From DATKBT01 sp035546295 (GTDB taxonomy: Bacteria > Acidobacteriota > Thermoanaerobaculia > Multivoradales > Multivoraceae): a stretch of 64,000 nt of DNA. The stretch spans positions 62,001 to 126,000 of the forward strand of contig DATKBT010000070.1 in NCBI GenBank assembly GCA_035546295.1, written 5' to 3'. The notes under the pieces were generated by a model. That model worked only from the letters and a program-made list of their open reading frames with translations, searched no databases and had not been told where the DNA came from. Position numbers and translations under genes: made by a program. Of the stretch, positions 8,674-18,814 are shown piece by piece. Positions within the stretch are counted from its first letter, which is position 1. Each line of letters starts with the position of its first letter.

Positions 8674-8764
8674 CGTCTCCTCCTTGGCGTCCCATCTCCG
8701 CAGTCTGCGGGCTCGGCTGTCGGCTCGCATCGGCGGGCTGGGGCTGTGGAACCCGCCTTGGAGA

Positions 8765-9952
8765 TCAGGCGCTGAGCGCCAGCTCCTCCCATGCTTTCAC
8801 GATCTCGAGCTCGGGTCCCATCGCCTTGCTCATCCTCAGATGCAGCGACTGGACCTCCTCCATCGACCAGTCGTAGGAGGCGATCGCGTCGGTGGCGTCG
8901 AACAGGTCGCGCGAGATCGCGTCGCGCTCCTCCTGGTAATCGGCGAGCGCCCCCTCGGTCCCGGCGGCGACGGCGCGCGCGAGCAGCTCCGCGTCGCGCA
9001 GAGCGTCCGTGATGCCGTGGGCCGTGATCGGATCCTTGAAGTAGCCGGCGTCGCCGACCAGCGCCCAGCCGGGGCCCCAGCTCTGGCGGAAGTAGCCGAT
9101 CGTTCCCGCGAACCCGCGCAGCGGCGTGACCCGGTGAGCGCCCGCCACCTCCTCCGCCAGCCGTGGCGAGCTCTCGCGCAGGACTCGCTCGAACCCGGCC
9201 TCGAGGTCGAAACGCTCGCGCTCGAGGAACCGGCGATCCGACATCGCCGCGAACACGCAGAGCTGCGGGCTGCCGTCCTCGCCGGGGTTGGTCTCGATCA
9301 CGCCCGAGCTGGTGGAGGGACCGTACAGGAAGTGGTAGCCGGTGCGCTCGATGCCGGTGAAGTAGCCGTAGATCACGGCGCTGGAGAAGCGGCCTCGGTG
9401 GTTGATCGCAGCTCTCAGCTTGGACGCCACGGTGGAGCTTCGGCCGTCCGCACCGACGAGGATGCCTGCCTCCACCTGGACCGGCTCGCCGCCCGGGCTC
9501 TGGACCACCACGCCCGCGACCCTGCCGCCGGGCTCGCGGACGAGGTCGAGCACCCGGGTCTCGTGGAGCACCGTGGCGCCGGACTCCACCGCCGCGTCGA
9601 CCAGCAGCGCGTCGAGCAAGGAGCGGCGTGGCGCATAGAGCCCGTCGACCCCGTCTCGGGCCTTGATCGGCACCTTGGTGACCTCGTCCTCGTAGTGGAA
9701 GGAGGTCTCGCGGACCCTGGGCGTACCGGCCGCGATCACCTGGTCGAGGACGCCCCAACGACTGAGCTGGAGGACGGCGACCCGCATCAGCGCGTGGGTG
9801 GAGAGCGTATCGGAGCCGTATCGCCCGCGCTCGACCGCGAGCACCCGCAGCCCCTGGCGGGCCAGCAGCATCGCGGTGGCGGCGCCGGCGCAGCGGCCAC
9901 CGACGACGACGGCGTCGTAGCGCTTGTCGAGGGGCGGGTTGGTCCTCATCAC
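8765..9952 (-). CDS. FAD-dependent oxidoreductase (geranylgeranyl-reductase/halogenase-like)
   Basis: A 395-residue flavoprotein. The N-terminal Rossmann motif is VVVGGRCAGAATA (a GxGxxG variant), followed by ERGRYGSDTLSTHAL. The second FAD motif is LVGDAGYFKDPITAHGI. This combination fits the group of single-component flavin monooxygenases, geranylgeranyl reductases and tryptophan-halogenase relatives. The start may be GTG 9952 (GAGGG six bases upstream) or ATG 9949. A 16-bp direct repeat lies about 200 bp upstream. It is followed on the same strand by the MaoC gene. Substrate unknown; hydroxylation or reduction of a lipid or aromatic compound is plausible. Confidence 0.88.
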   Translation of the reverse strand: MMRTNPPLDKRYDAVVVGGRCAGAATAMLLARQGLRVLAVERGRYGSDTLSTHALMRVAVLQLSRWGVLDQVIAAGTPRVRETSFHYEDEVTKVPIKARDGVDGLYAPRRSLLDALLVDAAVESGATVLHETRVLDLVREPGGRVAGVVVQSPGGEPVQVEAGILVGADGRSSTVASKLRAAINHRGRFSSAVIYGYFTGIERTGYHFLYGPSTSSGVIETNPGEDGSPQLCVFAAMSDRRFLERERFDLEAGFERVLRESSPRLAEEVAGAHRVTPLRGFAGTIGYFRQSWGPGWALVGDAGYFKDPITAHGITDALRDAELLARAVAAGTEGALADYQEERDAISRDLFDATDAIASYDWSMEEVQSLHLRMSKAMGPELEIVKAWEELALSA

Positions 9953-10317
9953 GGCGGTCCCTCTTCGAACCAGGTGGGAGCAGAGCGGGCTGCCGGCCCG
10001 AGGCCTGCGTGGGCGGCGGCCCCGGTCCGGGTCGGGCGGGCCGGCTGGCCCGCCTCGACGTCGCTCTCACCAACAGGAACGACAACACGCGGCGTGAGCC
10101 GCCAGGTCAGCGCGGACCTTCTTCGATCAGAAAGCCCTCTGCGCCGGAGGCAGCAGCTCTCATGGACCACAGCTCTCATGGACCAACTCGTGCACCAGAG
10201 CGGAAGCCGCCTGCACCGGCCGGCGCCGTCTCGAGCCTCGGCTCCAACCGCGCCCGGTGGCTCGGAGCCGAGCGCCCGGGCGCAGGATGCGCCGGCTGGC
10301 GAAGAGCGCTGCACGGC
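9953..10317. other. Intergenic region upstream of the FAD oxidoreductase
   Basis: No convincing gene. It must contain the promoter of the FAD oxidoreductase (minus strand) and the end of the M24 peptidase transcript. The only clear element is the 16-bp perfect tandem direct repeat at 10154-10185. Confidence 0.5.
10154..10185. repeat. Perfect 16-bp tandem direct repeat
   Basis: CAGCTCTCATGGACCA occurs twice with no spacer. It lies about 200 bp upstream of the FAD oxidoreductase start, outside any likely gene. It could be a two-site operator or a simple duplication. Confidence 0.85.
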
Positions 10318-11592
10318 TCACACGACCGCCGGGTCCTCGGGGCTCCCCGACCACTTCGTCATGTTCGCCGCGCCGTCCTCGGTGACGTGGACGATGTCCT
10401 CGTGACGCACTCCCATCTCGCCGTAGACGTAGATCCCGGGCTCGTCGGAGAAGCACATCCCGGGCTCGAGCTTCGTGTTGTTGCCGCGCACCAGGTAGGT
10501 CCACTCGTGTCCGTCCATGCCGATGCCGTGGCCGAGGCGATGGGTGAGGTGCTCGTAGTCGGCGCCGAAGCCCGCGTCGGCCAGCACCCGGCGCGCCGCG
10601 GCGTCGATCGCCTGGCACTCGACTCCTGGGCGGATGGCCTCGAAGGCCGCCTGTTGGGCGCGACGCACGACCTCCCAGATCTCGCGCTGCCGGTCGCTGG
10701 CCTTGGCGCCGAAGACTCCGGTGCGCGTGATGTCGCTCGAGTAGTCGAGGAAGCTGCCGCCCCCGTCGATCAGGACGAAGTCCCCCGCTCGCAGCGGCTG
10801 CGGTCGGGTGGTGCCGTGGGGGTAGGCGGCGTCCTTGCCGAACAGCACCAGCGAGCCTCCGCGCATGCCGAGCCTCGAGTGAGCGGCGGAGCTCAGCCCG
10901 GCGACCTCGCGCTGGGTCATGCCCTCGGCGAGCGACTGGAACACCGCCCGGTGAGCGGCCACCGTCTTCTGGTTCGCCCGGCGCATGATCGCCAGCTCGT
11001 GGGCGTCCTTGATCATTCGACAGCCGGCGGTCACCGGCGTCCCCGAGCGCAGCTCGGCGGCCGGCGCCGCGTCGCCGATCCCCGACGCGAACACGAAACG
11101 CATCGTCTCCTCGATGCCGATGCGAGCGCCGGTGACGCCGCGATCCGCCAGGATCGAGGCGATCAGCGCGTACGGGGACTCGTGCTCCTGCCAGGCGCGA
11201 ACGTCCTCGCCGATCTGGATCTGCTCGGAGGCCCGCTCCCTCTCGAAGGCCGGCGTCACCCAGGCGGGGTTTCCCCTGCGGGTGAGCACCATGCCGAAGA
11301 AGCGCTCACTGTTTCCCCAGCGCGCGCCGGTGAAGTAGACGAGCGAGCTGCCGGAGGCGACCACCAGCGCGTCGAGCCGGTGCTCGGCCATGAGCCCCTG
11401 GGCGCGCACCAGGCGGGCGCGGCGCTCGTCGAGCGAGATCGGCTCGATGTCGTCGTCCCCGGGCTGGAGAGCCCGGATCGGATCGGGCAGCTCGTCCTCG
11501 GCGAACGCGCGCGAATGGACGGCCGCCGGCAGTGCGGCCGCCGCGGCGGCGCCGCTACCGACCTGGAGCAGTAGGCGTCGTGACAGCTTCAT
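10318..11592 (-). CDS. Exported M24 family metallopeptidase (Xaa-Pro peptidase-like)
   Basis: A 424-residue creatinase/prolidase-fold peptidase. It begins MKLSRRLLLQVGSG, a twin-arginine-like signal, with Ala-rich hydrophobic residues and cleavage near residue 31. All five di-metal ligands are present: Asp276 (LIDGG), Asp287 (SSDITR), His355 (GHGIG context), Glu384 (SDEPG) and Glu398 (VRHEDI). An N-terminal creatinase-like domain spans about residues 50-190. The start at ATG 11592 has AGGAG eight bases upstream and gives the signal; upstream in-frame codons are rejected. It probably cleaves X-Pro dipeptides or peptide N-termini in the periplasm. It diverges from the M64 peptidase gene. Confidence 0.92.
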   Translation of the reverse strand: MKLSRRLLLQVGSGAAAAAALPAAVHSRAFAEDELPDPIRALQPGDDDIEPISLDERRARLVRAQGLMAEHRLDALVVASGSSLVYFTGARWGNSERFFGMVLTRRGNPAWVTPAFERERASEQIQIGEDVRAWQEHESPYALIASILADRGVTGARIGIEETMRFVFASGIGDAAPAAELRSGTPVTAGCRMIKDAHELAIMRRANQKTVAAHRAVFQSLAEGMTQREVAGLSSAAHSRLGMRGGSLVLFGKDAAYPHGTTRPQPLRAGDFVLIDGGGSFLDYSSDITRTGVFGAKASDRQREIWEVVRRAQQAAFEAIRPGVECQAIDAAARRVLADAGFGADYEHLTHRLGHGIGMDGHEWTYLVRGNNTKLEPGMCFSDEPGIYVYGEMGVRHEDIVHVTEDGAANMTKWSGSPEDPAVV

Positions 11593-11887
11593 GAACCGGT
11601 CTCCTGGAGGGATCCGTGGGCCTGGCGGGAGCCGCCAGCCGTGCGGCGATGATTCCACGGACAGAGCTCACCAGCACCATTCGTTCGGCGGCGAGCGCCG
11701 TGGCCGGGATTCTGGCCTCGATCAGCCGGCCCCGCTCGATCAGCAGGCGGCGCAGCGCCCCGGAGAGTAAGCTCGCACTCCGCAGCCGGGGTCTGCCAGC
11801 GGCCGCCGACCAGCACCGTCGCCCTGATCTCCACGGATCGCGCGGGCTCGTGGGCTCGTCGGCGGTACGACCGGCTACGATTCGCCG

Positions 11888-14434
11888 ATGAGCTGCGCAA
11901 TGGCTTCGCTGCGCCGTTGGGTCGCGCTGGTGTCGATCGGCGGGGCTGCGCTCGTCGCGGCGGCTTCAGCACAGCAGGAGGAGGCTCGCCCTGGGCGGGA
12001 CGGAGGCGGGACCGACGCCTGGTACCTGGTGTTCGAGCTCGATCCGGACGGCGGCATCGAGCTCTACTCGAGCGAGCGGGTGGTGCTGGAAGCGCCTCTC
12101 ACGAGGGGGCTTCCCGGCGAGACTCTGCCCGAGCCCGGACCTGACGAGTTGCGCGTCCAGCTCTCCGACGCCACGGGCAGGCTGATCCATGAGCAATGGG
12201 TGCTGGTCCCCGAGCTGGTGCGCGGCGAGTTCCACGGGGCTCCGACCGCCACCGGCGCGATCGCCATCGAGCACTTCTCGTACCGCCCGGCGCGACGCGC
12301 CTTCGTCGTGCGGGTGCCCGCGGTCGAGTCGGGAACACTGGTGATCGAAGGAGCCCGCTCGAGCTCGCTCGCGATCGCCGACCTCGCCGGACGTGCGGCG
12401 CGGGTGCCGGCGGCGAGCTCGCAGGTCGTCCGGATCGGCAGCGCCGCCAACTCCTCGAATCGCGTCGACCTGGCGATCCTCGGCGATGGCTACCGCGCCG
12501 ATGAGGCCGGGCTGTTCGACGACGACGCCACCACCCTCGCCAACCGCTTCTTCTCGATCTCGCCCTACGCCGAGTACCGCAACTTCGTCAACGTCGCCAA
12601 GGCCTTCGTCCCCTCTGCCGAGAGCGGCGCCGACCACCCTCCGTACGATCCGTCCTGTACCGCCGGCGACGTCACCTGCTGTGGCGACGCCGCCGCCCAG
12701 GGCGATCCGCTGGCCGGAACCTTCGTCGACACTGCTCTCGACGGTCGCTATTGCGCCTTCAACATCGCCCGCCTCGCCGTCGTCGACTCCAGCAAGGTGC
12801 TGGCGGCGGCCGCTGCGGTGCCCAACTGGGACCGGATCCTGGTCCTCCTCAACGACGAGACCTATGGCGGCTCCGGCGGCTTCGTCTCGGTCACCTCGAC
12901 CCATCAGGACGCCGTCGAGATCGCCCGCCACGAATACGGCCACTCCTTCGCCGGCCTCGCCGACGAGTACGACTTCGAGACGCCCGGCTACCCACCCTGC
13001 TCGGACCGCAACGGACCGGGGTGCGAGCCCAACGTCACCGACGAGACGAATCGCTCGCTGGTCAAGTGGGAGCCGTGGATCGCGGCCGCCACCCCGGTGC
13101 CGACGCCCGAGTCGCAGGCCTTCTCCGACGCCGTCGGCCTGTTCGAGGGCGCGCGGTACCGGGCCGAGGGCATGTACCGTCCGCGTCAGGAATGCCTGAT
13201 GAACGTGCTCGGCGTGCCGTTCGGCGAGATCTGCCGGGAGGAGTACGTGCTCGACCTCTACCGGGGCGGCTGGGGAGTGCCGGCCCAGGGCATCGACCTG
13301 ATCGAGCCGCGCTCGGTGACACCGCCTCCCAACAGCACCATCGAGTTCGCCGGCGAGCCCGTGCGGTTCGAAGCCGATCTCCTGCAACCGGTCGGTGGGC
13401 CGCCGCTCGAAGTGACCTGGACCGTCGACGGCGCGCCCGCGGTGAGCGAGGACTCGTCCTTCTCCTTCGTGCCGCCGGGACCCGGCCGGTACGCGATCGA
13501 GTTGATCGTCCGCGACCCGACCCCCTTCGTCCTCGCTCGCAATGCCAGTGAGCTCGTGAGCCGCCGCGGCTGGACGGTCGCGGTCGGCGGCGTGCCGAGC
13601 GAGTGCATCGCGGGCGACACGACGCTCTGCCTCGAGGGCGGGCGCTTCCGCGTCGAGATCGACTGGCGGGACTTCTCGGGCACCGAAGGCGCCGGCCAGG
13701 TGGTCCCGACCGCCTCCGACGACTCTGGCCTGTTCTCCTTCTTCGACCCCGACAACTGGGAAATGCTGGTCAAGGTGCTCGACGCCTGCGCCGCCAACGA
13801 TCGCTTCTGGGTGTTCCTCGCCGCGACCACCAACCTCCAGCACGACGTGACGGTGACCGACACCGCGACCGGGGCGATCCGTCGATACAGCAACGAGGCC
13901 GGCAATCGGGCACCCGCGGTCACCGACACCGACGCGTTCGCCACCTGCCCGGGCTCTTCGAACGCGGCGACGCCACGCTCGACCCTGATGCCAATCGACC
14001 GGCTCGAGGATCGCGCCCGCGCTCTCGGCGTGGGCGACCTCGATGCCGGAGGCTCGCCCCGCGTGGGCTCGGCCGCCGCGCTTTGTACCGACAGCGACGA
14101 GACGCTCTGTCTCAACCGCAGCCGCTTCGGGGTCGAGGTTTTCTGGCGGGACTTCGAGGAGCGCAGCGGGAACGCCATCGTCGTGCCGTTCCGCTCGGAC
14201 GACTCGGGGCTGTTCTACGTCTTCGACCCCGACAACTGGGAGCTCCTGGTCAAGGTGCTCGACGCCTGTTCGCTCAACGGTCACTACTGGGTGTTCGCGG
14301 CAGCGACCACCAACATCGAGTACACGCTGACCGTCCGCGACGACCTGACCGGCGCGGTCAGGAGCTACCAGAACGCGCTGGGCACCGCCGCCGACGCGAT
14401 CACCGACACCACGGCCTTCGCCACCTGTCCCTGA
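11888..14434 (+). CDS. Secreted IgA-peptidase family M64 metalloprotease with duplicated C-terminal domain
   Basis: An 848-residue secreted protease. The signal peptide is about residues 8-28. The N-terminal beta domain (30-170) is followed by the M64 catalytic domain with HEYGHSFAGLADEY: His348, Glu349, His352 and the distal Asp359. A PKD-like beta sandwich occupies about 470-570. The C-terminus has two copies of an about 115-residue domain (575-690 and 735-848). Both have the same order: TLCL/LCLN, a WRDF motif, DDSGLF, FDPDNWE, LVKVLDAC, then WVF and ATTN, ending in FATC. These repeats are probably extracellular anchoring or sorting modules. ATG 11888 is used; ATG 11900 is possible, as neither has a clear ribosome-binding site. 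Confidence 0.9.
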   Translation: MSCAMASLRRWVALVSIGGAALVAAASAQQEEARPGRDGGGTDAWYLVFELDPDGGIELYSSERVVLEAPLTRGLPGETLPEPGPDELRVQLSDATGRLIHEQWVLVPELVRGEFHGAPTATGAIAIEHFSYRPARRAFVVRVPAVESGTLVIEGARSSSLAIADLAGRAARVPAASSQVVRIGSAANSSNRVDLAILGDGYRADEAGLFDDDATTLANRFFSISPYAEYRNFVNVAKAFVPSAESGADHPPYDPSCTAGDVTCCGDAAAQGDPLAGTFVDTALDGRYCAFNIARLAVVDSSKVLAAAAAVPNWDRILVLLNDETYGGSGGFVSVTSTHQDAVEIARHEYGHSFAGLADEYDFETPGYPPCSDRNGPGCEPNVTDETNRSLVKWEPWIAAATPVPTPESQAFSDAVGLFEGARYRAEGMYRPRQECLMNVLGVPFGEICREEYVLDLYRGGWGVPAQGIDLIEPRSVTPPPNSTIEFAGEPVRFEADLLQPVGGPPLEVTWTVDGAPAVSEDSSFSFVPPGPGRYAIELIVRDPTPFVLARNASELVSRRGWTVAVGGVPSECIAGDTTLCLEGGRFRVEIDWRDFSGTEGAGQVVPTASDDSGLFSFFDPDNWEMLVKVLDACAANDRFWVFLAATTNLQHDVTVTDTATGAIRRYSNEAGNRAPAVTDTDAFATCPGSSNAATPRSTLMPIDRLEDRARALGVGDLDAGGSPRVGSAAALCTDSDETLCLNRSRFGVEVFWRDFEERSGNAIVVPFRSDDSGLFYVFDPDNWELLVKVLDACSLNGHYWVFAAATTNIEYTLTVRDDLTGAVRSYQNALGTAADAITDTTAFATCP

Positions 14435-14761
14435 GAGCCCGTCCCGTCGGCGAGGAGCGCCCGGCGGCGGCGTGCGGAACCGAACGCCGGTCCGAGCCCC
14501 TGGCCTTCGCGCACTGCGACCCTCCGATCGGGCGACGGCCCCGTGGGATGTGCACGCCCCGACGGGGCACTCCCCCCTCACGCGCGACGTCGGCGTCGAG
14601 CCGCCGGCCGAGCTCGCCACCCTCGAGGACGCGGTCGCGTCGGAGCCCTGCGGGCAGCCGCCGCTGGGCGACCCCGGCGTCGACCGGAGGCCGTTGCCTG
14701 GCCTGTCTGCTGATCCTGATCGCTTCGATCAGGTGGGGGCGATCAGGGTGGGAATCGATCC
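14435..14761. other. Convergent intergenic region with a hairpin
   Basis: Lies between the ends of the M64 gene and the symporter gene. No gene is seen. A perfect 8-bp stem (CCTGATCG / CGATCAGG, loop CTT, 14715-14733) close to the symporter end could terminate transcription from either side, though no T tract follows. Confidence 0.5.
14715..14733. terminator. Possible bidirectional terminator hairpin
   Basis: Perfect inverted repeat CCTGATCG-CTT-CGATCAGG in a convergent gap, 28 bp from the symporter stop. There is no T run, so intrinsic termination is only a suggestion. Confidence 0.35.
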
Positions 14762-16534
<1,773 letters not shown>

Positions 16535-16559
16535 GCGCTCGTCCCCCAGTGTTTCGGTT

Positions 16560-18068
16560 TCATCCGTGGCCGCGGCCTGCTGGCCACGCTGCATCGCTCA
16601 GCTTCAGCTCGCGCTCGATGGCGCGCACCGTCGTCTCGCGGTCGATCGACAGCAGCTCGACGCCGCACATCCGCGCCCAGTCCTCCACGTGCTCGACGCG
16701 CAGTGCCGGCGACAGCGCCGTATGGTGCGGCCCGCCGGCATGGATCCAGGCCGCCGCCGCGGTCGCCAGATCGGGCCGCGGCACCCACACCGCGCGCGCC
16801 ACCGGCAGCCTCGGCAGCGGGTGGTCGGGGGCGACCAGGTCGACCTCGTTCGACAGCACTCGGAACCGCGAGCCGAGATCGACCAGCGCCACGTTGATCG
16901 CGGGCCCGGGAGCCGCATCGAAGACCAGGCGCACCGGATCCCCGCGGCCGCCGATCGCGAGCGGGTGGATCTCGGCGCGCGCTCGCGCCGCCGCGATCGA
17001 CGGGCAGATCTCGAGCATGTGGGCGCCGAGCACCCGCTCGCGGCCGGGCTCCAGATGATAGGTGTAGTCCTCCATGAACGAGGCGCCGCCCTCGAGCCCC
17101 GAAGACATGACCTTGAGCGCGCGCACCAGGGCCGCGGTCTTCCAATCGCCCTCGGCCGCGAAGCCGTAGCCGTCGGCCATCAGACGCTGCGCCGCGATCC
17201 CCGGGAGCTGGCGGAGGCCGTGGAGGTCCTCGAAGGTGTCGGTGAAGGCGACGAGCCCGCCCTCCTCGAGGAATCCGCGGAGTCCCAGCTCGATCCGCGC
17301 CGCCTCGCGCAGGTCGTCGCGCCGCTCGCCGCCTGCTCGCAGCTCCTCGGCGACCTCGTAGGCGTCGTCGTACTCGCCGACGAGGGCGTCGATCGTGTCA
17401 TCGCCCACCGCGCCGACCCGCGCGACGAGGTCGCCGACACCCCAGCCGTCGACGGCGGTGCCGAACCGGATCTGGGCCTCGACCTTGTCCCCCTCGGTGA
17501 CCGCGACCTGGCGCATGTTGTCGCCGAAGCGCGCCACCCGAGCGCGCCTGCCGTCGGCGCGGGCGCACGCGGCCCGGCTCCAGGCGCCGAGCCGTCCCTG
17601 GACGCCGGGGTCGCGCCAGTGACCGACGACCACCTTGCGGGCGATGCCCAGGCGCGAGCAGACGTGGCCGAACTCACGGCCGCCGTGCGCCGACTGGTGC
17701 AGGTTCATGTAGTCCATGTCGATCGTCGACCACGGCAGGTCGCGCTGGAACTGCGTGTGCAGGTGCGCGAGCGGCCGGTCGAGGACCTGGAGCCCCCCGA
17801 TCCACATCCTGGCCGGCGAGAAAGTGTGCATCCAGGTCACCACCCCGACACAGGCGGGCTCGCGGCTCGCCGCCGCGCACACCTCGCGCGCCGCGTCGGC
17901 GGTGGTCACCACCGGGGCGTTCTTCACTCGCACGGGGATCGCGGGCGAGCCATCGAGCTCGCGCGCCACCTCGGCGGCGTGCTCGGCGACCTGCCGCAGC
18001 GCCTGCTCGCCGTACAGGTGCTGGCTGCCGGTGACCAGCCAGACCTCCTGGCGGGAGAGGTCGATCAC
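16560..18068 (-). CDS. araA: L-arabinose isomerase
   Basis: A 502-residue enzyme converting L-arabinose to L-ribulose with a divalent metal (EC 5.3.1.4). It begins with VWLVTGSQHLYG, the family start. The four active-site/metal residues are in place: Glu306 (AAEGDW), Glu333 (FMEDY), His350 (LGAHM) and His449 (GGPHH). Length matches the family (about 500). The GTG start overlaps the araD stop in a GTGA, indicating translational coupling. It is cytoplasmic and the first catabolic step of the pathway encoded here. Confidence 0.97.
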   Translation of the reverse strand: MIDLSRQEVWLVTGSQHLYGEQALRQVAEHAAEVARELDGSPAIPVRVKNAPVVTTADAAREVCAAASREPACVGVVTWMHTFSPARMWIGGLQVLDRPLAHLHTQFQRDLPWSTIDMDYMNLHQSAHGGREFGHVCSRLGIARKVVVGHWRDPGVQGRLGAWSRAACARADGRRARVARFGDNMRQVAVTEGDKVEAQIRFGTAVDGWGVGDLVARVGAVGDDTIDALVGEYDDAYEVAEELRAGGERRDDLREAARIELGLRGFLEEGGLVAFTDTFEDLHGLRQLPGIAAQRLMADGYGFAAEGDWKTAALVRALKVMSSGLEGGASFMEDYTYHLEPGRERVLGAHMLEICPSIAAARARAEIHPLAIGGRGDPVRLVFDAAPGPAINVALVDLGSRFRVLSNEVDLVAPDHPLPRLPVARAVWVPRPDLATAAAAWIHAGGPHHTALSPALRVEHVEDWARMCGVELLSIDRETTVRAIERELKLSDAAWPAGRGHG

Positions 18069-18814
18069 GGTTCCCTCCCGGCGGGCGAGCGTCCGTCCAC
18101 GGGACGCTGACCGTAGGTGGCGTCCGCGCCGTGCTTCCTCGCGTAGTGCCTAGCCAGCACCCAGTCCTCGAGCGGCGGCGCCCCCGGCGCCTGTGCGCGG
18201 GCGGCGAGGATCATCGTCTCGAGCGCCATTCCGGCGACCGCCTCGAGCGCGATCGCGTTGTCGAGCGCCTCGCCGACCGTTCGCCCCCAGACGAAGGGCG
18301 CGTGGCCGGCGACCAGCACCGCCGGCATCTCGAGCGGGTCGGGCGCGCCCGGCCCGTGGAAGCGCTCCAGGATCACCTCCCCGGTGCAGCCTTCGTAGTC
18401 GCGCTCGACCTCCTCGGGACTCAGCACGCGGGTCACCGGCACCGCACCGTGGAAGTGGTCGGCGTGCGTGGTGCCCAGGCATGGGATCTCGAGACGCGCT
18501 TGGGCGAAGGCGGTGGCGTGGCGGCTGTGGGTGTGGGTGATGCCGCCGATACCGTCGAGCTCGCGGTAGAGACGAAGGTGCGTGGCGGTGTCGGACGAAG
18601 GGCGCAGCTCCCCCTCGAGGACCTGCCCCTCGAGGTCGACGAGGACCACGTGCTCGGGGGTCAGCTCTTCGTACGGCACGCCGCTCGGCTTGATCGCGAC
18701 GCGCCGGCGCTCCCCGCAGATCCCGCTGACGTTGCCCCAGGTCAGGGTCACCAGCCCGTGAGCCACCAGGGCCCGGTTGGCCCGGCAGACCTCGGCCTTC
18801 AGCTCTTCGAGCAC
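18065..18814 (-). CDS. araD: L-ribulose-5-phosphate 4-epimerase
   Basis: A 249-residue class II aldolase-family enzyme converting L-ribulose 5-phosphate to D-xylulose 5-phosphate (EC 5.1.3.4). Seen motifs: LTWGNVSG and IKPSGVPYEEL for phosphate binding, ITHTHSRHATAFAQ with the zinc-binding histidines, and GTTHADHFHG. The length is close to the usual 230. It starts at GTG 18814 and overlaps the araB end by 16 bp and araA by 4 bp, so the three enzymes form one translationally coupled operon. Confidence 0.96.
   Translation of the reverse strand: MLEELKAEVCRANRALVAHGLVTLTWGNVSGICGERRRVAIKPSGVPYEELTPEHVVLVDLEGQVLEGELRPSSDTATHLRLYRELDGIGGITHTHSRHATAFAQARLEIPCLGTTHADHFHGAVPVTRVLSPEEVERDYEGCTGEVILERFHGPGAPDPLEMPAVLVAGHAPFVWGRTVGEALDNAIALEAVAGMALETMILAARAQAPGAPPLEDWVLARHYARKHGADATYGQRPVDGRSPAGREP

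Noticed and set aside
11966..14620. 884-codon open frame antisense to the M64 peptidase
   Set aside because: It lies exactly opposite a well-supported gene, has a low-complexity Arg/Gly/Val-rich product without domains, and is expected in GC-rich DNA.
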